A stretch of 19,469 nucleotides of DNA from an uncultured Lachnospiraceae bacterium (lineage in GTDB: Bacteria > Bacillota > Clostridia > Lachnospirales > Lachnospiraceae), in NCBI GenBank assembly GCA_934371475.1, contig CAKRNX010000031.1, forward strand, positions 1-19,469. The letters run 5' to 3'. Position numbers and translations under genes: made by a program. This document shows, in pieces, positions 14,457 through 19,469 of the stretch. Under the pieces are notes generated by a model, which saw only the letters and a program-made list of their open reading frames with translations, had not been told where the DNA came from and did not search any database. Within the stretch, counting starts at the first letter, position 1; each line of letters opens with the position of its first letter.

Positions 14457-16358
14457 ATGAATATATTAACTGCAGAACAGATTACCAAGACGTATTCCGA
14501 GCGGAAACTGCTGGATCATGTTTCTTTTTCCATGCAGGAAGGCGAGAAGGTCGGCGTGATCGGCATTAACGGCACCGGGAAGTCTACGCTGCTGAAGATC
14601 CTGGCCGGAGCAGAGGAGCCGGATGAGGGTGAGATCGTTCTGGCCAGCCATGTGATTGTGCGTTATCTTCCGCAGAATCCTGTGTTTGATCCGGAGCGCA
14701 GAGTGCTGGAGAGCGTACTGGATCACAGGGAAGAACATGAGAATGAATGGGAGAAGGAAGGCGAAGCCAAGTCCATGCTCACAAGGCTTGGTATCACGGA
14801 TTTTAACCAGAAAGTGGGCGAACTGTCCGGAGGGCAGAGAAAGAGGCTGGCGCTGGCTGCGGTGCTGCTTTCCCCGGCAGATATCCTGATTTTGGACGAG
14901 CCGACGAACCATCTGGATAATGAGATGGCAGACTGGCTGGAGAATTATCTGAAATCCTGGCGCGGCGCACTGATCATGGTGACGCATGACCGGTATTTCC
15001 TGGACAGTGTGTCCAACCGGATCGTAGAGATTGACAAGGGACAGCTGTACAGTTATCAGGCGAATTATTCCGGTTATCTGCAGCTGAAGGCAGAGCGGGA
15101 GGAGATGGCGCAGGCCACGGAGCGCAAGCGTCAGTCACTGCTGCGCACGGAGCTGGAGTGGATGATGCGCGGGGCGAGAGCCCGCTCGACAAAGCAGAAA
15201 GCTCATATTCAGCGTTTTGAAAATCTTAAGAACCAGAGCGGCCCGGTGCAGGATGCAAAGATGGAGATCGGATCGGTCTCTACGAGGCTGGGGCGCACAA
15301 CGATTGAACTTCAGGGACTTTCCAAGCGATACGGGGATAAGGTTCTGTTTCAGGGTTTTTCCTATATCTTTTTAAAGAATGACCGTGTGGGATTTATCGG
15401 TCCCAATGGCTGCGGGAAGACGACGCTGATGAAGATCATTGCCGGGCTGGCGCAGCCGGATGAAGGCAGCGTGGAGATCGGGCAGACGGTAAAGATCGGT
15501 TACTATGCGCAGGAGATTAGCAGTCAGGAGAAGAGTTACGAAGCGGTTGGACAGGAGCGTTCCGGTGTGGCGGATGTGGCATCTATGGATCCGTCGATGC
15601 GGGTGATTGATTATATTCGGGATACTGCCGAGTATGTGCGGACCGATGAGGGACTGGTATCTGCCTCCAAGATGCTGGAGCGCTTTCTGTTTCCGTCACA
15701 GATGCAGTATAGTCCGATCGGAAAGCTTTCAGGCGGCGAGAAGCGTCGGCTGAATCTGCTGCGGGTGCTGATGGAAGCTCCTAATGTTCTGATTTTAGAC
15801 GAGCCGACGAATGATCTGGACATTGCTACGATGACGCTGCTGGAAGATTATCTGGATCACTATGATGGCATTGTGATTACTGTGTCTCATGACCGGTATT
15901 TCCTGGATCGGATGGTGCGCCGGATTTTTGCTTTTGAAGATGGGATACTGCGCCAGTATGAGGGCGGTTATACCGACTGCATGCAGCGCAGAGAATGGGA
16001 AGCATGGCAGAAAGAGCAGGAAGCACCGGATGGTGCACCCCGGAGTGGGAAAACAGGCCGGGGAAATCAGGAAAAAGAGGAGAGAACTTTTGCTAAAAAT
16101 GGTAAGCCCCGGGGAGAACGAAAGCTGAAGTTCACTTGGCAAGAGCAGAAGGATTATGAGTCTGTAGAAGGAGATATTCAGGAACTGGAAGAAAAAATTG
16201 CTTCTCTGGAACAGGAGATGAATGCGGCGGCCAGTGATTTTGTGAAGCTGAATGAGCTGTCGCAGCAGAAAGAAGAGGCGGAGGCGCTGCTGGAAGAGAA
16301 GATGGATCGCTGGATGTATCTGGAGGATCTGGCGCAGAAAATAGAAGCGCAGAAATAA
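14457..16358 (+). CDS. ABC-F family ATPase, Uup-type
   Basis: A 633-residue soluble protein with two ABC ATPase domains and no membrane segment, typical of ABC-F factors that bind the ribosomal E site and rescue or modulate translation. Domain 1 has Walker A GINGTGKST (36-44), signature LSGGQRKRL (about 123) and LILDEPTNHLD. Domain 2 has GPNGCGKTT (about 315), LSGGEKRRL (about 424) and LILDEPTNDLD. The interdomain linker contains ELEWMMRGARARSTKQKAHI, the Uup pattern. A C-terminal charged coiled-coil (about 540-633) also fits Uup rather than EttA or the antibiotic-protection types. An extra stretch of about 20 residues seems present after GYYAQE in domain 2 (about 352-375). The ATG at 14457 follows AAAGGAG at a rather long spacing of 13 bases. 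It is driven by its own promoter. Confidence 0.93.
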   Translation: MNILTAEQITKTYSERKLLDHVSFSMQEGEKVGVIGINGTGKSTLLKILAGAEEPDEGEIVLASHVIVRYLPQNPVFDPERRVLESVLDHREEHENEWEKEGEAKSMLTRLGITDFNQKVGELSGGQRKRLALAAVLLSPADILILDEPTNHLDNEMADWLENYLKSWRGALIMVTHDRYFLDSVSNRIVEIDKGQLYSYQANYSGYLQLKAEREEMAQATERKRQSLLRTELEWMMRGARARSTKQKAHIQRFENLKNQSGPVQDAKMEIGSVSTRLGRTTIELQGLSKRYGDKVLFQGFSYIFLKNDRVGFIGPNGCGKTTLMKIIAGLAQPDEGSVEIGQTVKIGYYAQEISSQEKSYEAVGQERSGVADVASMDPSMRVIDYIRDTAEYVRTDEGLVSASKMLERFLFPSQMQYSPIGKLSGGEKRRLNLLRVLMEAPNVLILDEPTNDLDIATMTLLEDYLDHYDGIVITVSHDRYFLDRMVRRIFAFEDGILRQYEGGYTDCMQRREWEAWQKEQEAPDGAPRSGKTGRGNQEKEERTFAKNGKPRGERKLKFTWQEQKDYESVEGDIQELEEKIASLEQEMNAAASDFVKLNELSQQKEEAEALLEEKMDRWMYLEDLAQKIEAQK

Positions 16359-16424
16359 AGCAGCAAGAATACCGGGGGATTTGTGAATCTGAATAAAAAT
16401 TAAGAGAATGTAAGGAGGAACTGA

Positions 16425-17276
16425 ATGTTCGATTTGATCATAGACTGTGTGGCCGATACGCTCAAAACCATCCCTTTTCTGTTTCTGACTTATCTGCTAA
16501 TGGAATATATTGAACATTGCACGAGTGAGAAGACAAAAGGGGTGATCCGCCGGGCGGATAAATGGGGGCCGCTGTTTGGCGGTGTGCTGGGAGTGATTCC
16601 ACAGTGCGGATTTTCAGCGGCGGCAGCCGGATTCTTTTCAGGCCGTGTGATTACACTTGGAACGTTACTGGCAGTATTTCTTTCCACTTCAGATGAGATG
16701 CTGCCGATCCTGCTTTCCAGCCAGGCACCGATAGGGCTGATCCTGCGGATTCTGGGACTGAAGGCACTGATCGGCGTGATTCTGGGATTTCTGGCGGATT
16801 TTGTGTTCCGATCATTCAATCAGAGAAAGATCGGATCCAGGATTCATGATCTGTGTGCGCAGGAACACTGTGAGTGTGAGCACAGCATTGTCCGGTCAGC
16901 ACTGAAACATACTGCGAGTATTACGCTGTTTATTCTGGTTGTAACGCTGGCACTGAATATACTGATCGGTATCATCGGAGAAGATCAGCTGGGCGGTCTG
17001 ATTTTGAACTGGCCGGTAGTTGGAGAATTACTTGCAGGACTGATTGGGCTGATCCCCAACTGCGCAGGGTCCGTGGTGATCACGACGCTGTATTTGCAGG
17101 GAGCAATGAGTGCAGGGGCTATGATGGCCGGATTGCTGGTGGGTTCCGGTGTGGGACTGCTGGTGCTGTTCCGCACCAATAAAAATCTGAAAGAGAATAT
17201 TCAAATCACAGTTATGCTGTATGCAGCGGGAACGCTCAGCGGAATGCTGATTGACCTTCTGGGAAATATTCTGTAG
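16425..17276 (+). CDS. ArsP_2-like multi-pass membrane permease, putative metal/metalloid exporter
   Basis: A 283-residue hydrophobic protein resembling the family called putative heavy-metal exporter (ArsP_2) or arsenic efflux protein; the substrate is not established. It shows an internal two-fold repeat. GVIPQCGFSAAAAGFFSGR with Cys61 in the first half and GLIPNCAGSVVITTLYLQG with Cys213 in the second mirror each other and probably form the transport path. A central hydrophilic loop carries a Cys/His cluster (Cys144, His148, Cys149, Cys151, His153) able to bind a metal. A strong AAGGAGGAA precedes the ATG at 16425. It lies 66 bases after the ABC-F gene with no clear terminator between, so co-transcription is possible. 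Confidence 0.8.
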   Translation: MFDLIIDCVADTLKTIPFLFLTYLLMEYIEHCTSEKTKGVIRRADKWGPLFGGVLGVIPQCGFSAAAAGFFSGRVITLGTLLAVFLSTSDEMLPILLSSQAPIGLILRILGLKALIGVILGFLADFVFRSFNQRKIGSRIHDLCAQEHCECEHSIVRSALKHTASITLFILVVTLALNILIGIIGEDQLGGLILNWPVVGELLAGLIGLIPNCAGSVVITTLYLQGAMSAGAMMAGLLVGSGVGLLVLFRTNKNLKENIQITVMLYAAGTLSGMLIDLLGNIL

Positions 17277-17409
17277 AAGATTGACAGCCCGGGGATACCG
17301 GTGACAGTCTGTGCAGATAGTTTTATGTAAACAGGTCTTACAACTGGCAGAAAATTTCTTTTACAGAGAGTTCGGTTGGATCAGCGCGGCGCAGCTGCAT
17401 AATAGAAGC

Positions 17410-17438
17410 ATGACACAGAAAAGGACTGTAAATATTAT
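17410..17438 (+). promoter_or_regulatory. Predicted promoter of hslO
   Basis: ATGACA at 17410-17415 (5 of 6), a 17-base spacer and TATTAT at 17433-17438 (5 of 6). Transcription would start near 17445, about 42 bases before hslO. The AT-rich tract just downstream contains further TATTAT/TATAGT-like hexamers, so the exact -10 is uncertain. The rest of the 210-base gap (17277-17486) shows no CIRCE element and no clear terminator for the upstream permease gene. Confidence 0.55.
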
Positions 17439-17486
17439 TACAAATTAAATATATTATTATAGTATAGAAAGAAAACGGGGAACGAT

Positions 17487-18365
17487 ATGGACTATATGGT
17501 AAGAGCAACAGCAGCGGACAGCCAGATCAGAGCGTTCGCAGCTGTAACGAGAGAAATGGTAGAGACGGCGAGACAGTATCACAACACGAGCCCGGTGGCG
17601 ACGGCGGCACTCGGCAGACTTCTGACCGGCGGTGTGATGATGGGAACAATGATGAAGGGAGAAAAGGATCTTCTGACATTGCAGGTAAAAGGCGATGGTC
17701 CGATCGGCGGCATTACGGTGACTGCTGATTCACAGGGACATGCCAAGGGGTATGTGAACAATCCGCAGGTAATTCTTCATGCCAATGCACAGGGCAAGCT
17801 GGATGTGGGCGGTGCTGTGGGACACGGTATGCTGCAGGTGATCAAAGATATGGGTCTGAAAGAACCCTATATCGGCAGCTGTGAGCTGCAGACCGGTGAG
17901 ATTGGGGATGATCTGACCTATTATTTTGTGATATCAGAGCAGGTTCCCTCTTCAGTGGGACTGGGAGTCCTGATGGACAGAGATAATACCGTGCGCCAGG
18001 CAGGCGGATTTATCATTCAGCTGATGCCGTTTACTCCGGACGAGGTGATTGACAGACTGGAGAAAAAGCTCTCAGAAGTGACCTCCGTGACACATATGCT
18101 GGACGCGGGCATGACGCCGGAGCAGATCCTGGAAGAGCTGTTGGGAGAGTTTGGTCTGGAGATCAATGAGAAAACAGAGCTGTCCTACCGCTGTGACTGT
18201 TCCAGAGAACGCATTGAGCGGGCACTGGTCAGCATTGGTAAAAAAGATATCCGGGAAATGATCAATGACGGACAGCCGATTGAGGTAAGCTGTCATTTCT
18301 GTGGAAAAAATTATAAATTTAGCGTAGAAGAGTTGAAGGAGCTTCTGAAAAAGGCAGTGCGCTGA
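17487..18365 (+). CDS. hslO: Hsp33 redox-regulated molecular chaperone
   Basis: A 292-residue cytoplasmic holdase chaperone switched on by oxidative unfolding. The C-terminal zinc switch is complete: CDC (Cys236, Cys238) and CHFC (Cys269, Cys272), matching the C-x-C / C-x2-C arrangement that releases zinc when oxidised. The N-terminal domain has the expected RATAADSQIRAFAAVTREMV, GRLLTGGVMMGTMMKGEKD and GDGPIGGITVTADSQGHAKG segments. Length is normal. The ATG at 17487 follows ACGGGGAA. It is followed after 32 bases by NAD synthetase, probably in the same transcript. In an anaerobe its role would be protection during oxygen or hypochlorite exposure (inference). Confidence 0.96.
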   Translation: MDYMVRATAADSQIRAFAAVTREMVETARQYHNTSPVATAALGRLLTGGVMMGTMMKGEKDLLTLQVKGDGPIGGITVTADSQGHAKGYVNNPQVILHANAQGKLDVGGAVGHGMLQVIKDMGLKEPYIGSCELQTGEIGDDLTYYFVISEQVPSSVGLGVLMDRDNTVRQAGGFIIQLMPFTPDEVIDRLEKKLSEVTSVTHMLDAGMTPEQILEELLGEFGLEINEKTELSYRCDCSRERIERALVSIGKKDIREMINDGQPIEVSCHFCGKNYKFSVEELKELLKKAVR

Positions 18366-18397
18366 CCGACGGGTGCGGCAGGGGGAAAGGACAGGTT

Positions 18398-19469
18398 ATG
18401 AGAGACGGATTTATCAAAGTGGCAGCTGTGACACCGGAGATCCGAGTGGCGGAGTGCGGTTACAATACAGATGAGATCTGCCGGATGATCGGACAGGCAT
18501 ACGAAGAAAAAGTAAAGATTATGGTGTTCCCGGAACTTTGTATTACAGGGTACACATGTCAGGATCTGTTCTGGCAGGAGAAATTGCTGGAGGAGAGCAG
18601 GCAGGGACTGAAAAAAGTTGTGGAATTTACCAGAGGAATGAAGGCACTGCTGTTTGTTGGCCTGCCCTGGGAAGCGGAAGGCAAGCTTTACAATGTCGCA
18701 GCGGCTGTCTGCGATGGCAGACTGCTGGGTCTGGTGCCCAAGCGTTTCCTGCCCAATTACAATGAATTTTATGAGATGAGACATTTCTATCCCGGACGGG
18801 AAGAAGTGATCTGGATCAATGTGGACGGAGAGAAAGTACCGTTTGGCATGAATCAGCTGTTTGTGTGTCCGGAGGCGGAAGGACTTGTGGTAGCAGCAGA
18901 GCTGTGCGAGGATTTGTGGGTACCGTGCCCGCCCAGCACCGCTCATGCCATGGCGGGCGCCAATGTGATTGTCAATCTTTCGGCGAGCGATGAAGTGACA
19001 GGCAAGAGCAGCTATCGTACTGCGCTGGTGGCCAACCAGTCGGCAAGACTGATTTGCGGTTATATCTATGCGAGTGCCGGTGAGGGGGAATCTTCCCAGG
19101 ATCTGGTATTTGGCGGTCATAATCTGGTCGCGGAGAATGGGACAGTGCTGGTGTCTTCTCAGCGATTTACGACAGGGATGATCAGCACAGAGCTGGATCT
19201 GGGGCGTCTGCGTTCCGAGAGACGACGGATGACGACATATGACTGCTGCGGGGATGGATATGTGCGTGTTCCGTTCCGGTTGGACCGCGATGAGACGGTG
19301 CTGACGAGGCAGTTTGATCCCAGACCGTTTGTCCCGTCAGGGAAAGAGGACAGGGATCGCCGCTGTGAGGAGATCCTGACGATCCAGGCGCTCGGATTGA
19401 AAAAGAGACTGCAGCACATCGGATGTCAGCATATTGTGGTGGGGATTTCCGGCGGTCTGGATTCCACAC
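18398..19469 (+). CDS. nadE: Glutamine-dependent NAD+ synthetase (5' part, runs off the window)
   Basis: The first 357 residues of a two-domain enzyme that makes NAD+ from deamido-NAD+, ATP and glutamine. The N-terminal nitrilase-type glutaminase domain is complete, with its catalytic triad: Glu46 in FPELCITGY, Lys115 in VPKRFLPNYNEFYE and Cys170 in AAELCEDLWVP. The synthetase domain begins near residue 340, and its ATP-binding P-loop VGISGGLDST is just reached at the window end. The ATG at 18398 follows GGGGGAAAGG (18381-18390) at a good distance, and the frame stays open to the last base. The gene is 3'-truncated by the window only. The glutaminase domain marks the long NadE type rather than the short ammonia-dependent form. 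Confidence 0.95.
   Translation, partial: MRDGFIKVAAVTPEIRVAECGYNTDEICRMIGQAYEEKVKIMVFPELCITGYTCQDLFWQEKLLEESRQGLKKVVEFTRGMKALLFVGLPWEAEGKLYNVAAAVCDGRLLGLVPKRFLPNYNEFYEMRHFYPGREEVIWINVDGEKVPFGMNQLFVCPEAEGLVVAAELCEDLWVPCPPSTAHAMAGANVIVNLSASDEVTGKSSYRTALVANQSARLICGYIYASAGEGESSQDLVFGGHNLVAENGTVLVSSQRFTTGMISTELDLGRLRSERRRMTTYDCCGDGYVRVPFRLDRDETVLTRQFDPRPFVPSGKEDRDRRCEEILTIQALGLKKRLQHIGCQHIVVGISGGLDST

Noticed and set aside
14986..15906. Near-identical short repeats inside the ABC-F gene (around 14986 and 15889, also the Walker B regions)
   Set aside because: They encode the same conserved H-loop (HDRYFLD) and DEPTN motifs in the two ATPase domains, so homology explains them.
17277..17486. Heat-shock operators (CIRCE) or a riboswitch upstream of hslO
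   Set aside because: No TTAGCACTC/GAGTGCTAA pair and no recognisable riboswitch fold was seen; only promoter-like hexamers and an AT-rich tract.
1..19469. Mobile element, CRISPR array, toxin-antitoxin or defence island
   Set aside because: No transposase, integrase, regularly spaced repeats or defence proteins; almost every gene belongs to a known housekeeping family.

Overview
The window looks like a chromosomal housekeeping stretch from an anaerobic Firmicute, most likely a Lachnospiraceae/Clostridia member. This is inferred from the AddAB (not RecBCD) recombination nuclease, the murB-rapZ-whiA-HPr cluster, a ferredoxin-type thioredoxin reductase catalytic subunit, strong AGGAGG-type ribosome binding sites, tight overlapping genes and moderately GC-rich coding DNA. 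No phage, insertion sequence, CRISPR array, tRNA or rRNA was recognised. There is no gene-free stretch longer than 300 bases; the largest gaps are 14180-14456 and 17277-17486, and both hold candidate promoters.

Layout. Bases 1-6618 carry the 3' end of addB, a cation diffusion facilitator, a small ferredoxin:thioredoxin reductase catalytic protein, a thioredoxin and full-length addA, all on + with short spacers or overlaps. The two halves of the AddAB helicase-nuclease are therefore separated by a metal transporter and a redox pair. Bases 6755-10456 form one uninterrupted frame made of a complete YfhO-type multi-membrane-segment protein followed by a complete PLP-dependent aminotransferase, with an internal ribosome binding site and ATG pair at the junction. 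A promoter at 10486-10514 then drives murB, rapZ, whiA and an HPr/Crh-like gene (10550-13547), which have tiny spacers or overlaps. A 16-bp hairpin at 13555-13592 separates this operon from a convergent beta-carbonic anhydrase on the minus strand (13619-14179).

Bases 14180-14456 are a divergent promoter region. It is followed by a Uup-type ABC-F ATPase (14457-16358), an ArsP_2-like permease (16425-17276), Hsp33 (17487-18365) and the 5' part of glutamine-dependent NAD synthetase (18398 to the window end).

How the genes relate. AddA and AddB form one complex for double-strand break processing, and AddB carries the expected Fe-S cysteines. The reductase-like protein and thioredoxin probably form an electron-transfer pair. 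MurB, RapZ, WhiA and the HPr-like protein match the known cell-wall/division/carbon-signalling cluster of Firmicutes, but without yvcK between rapZ and whiA. The HPr-like protein resembles Crh: the ungapped alignment puts Gly at position 15 while Ser46 is kept. The most unusual items are the YfhO-aminotransferase in-frame junction, the Crh-like HPr and the interrupted addB-addA arrangement. No wholly new defence or mobile system was identified.
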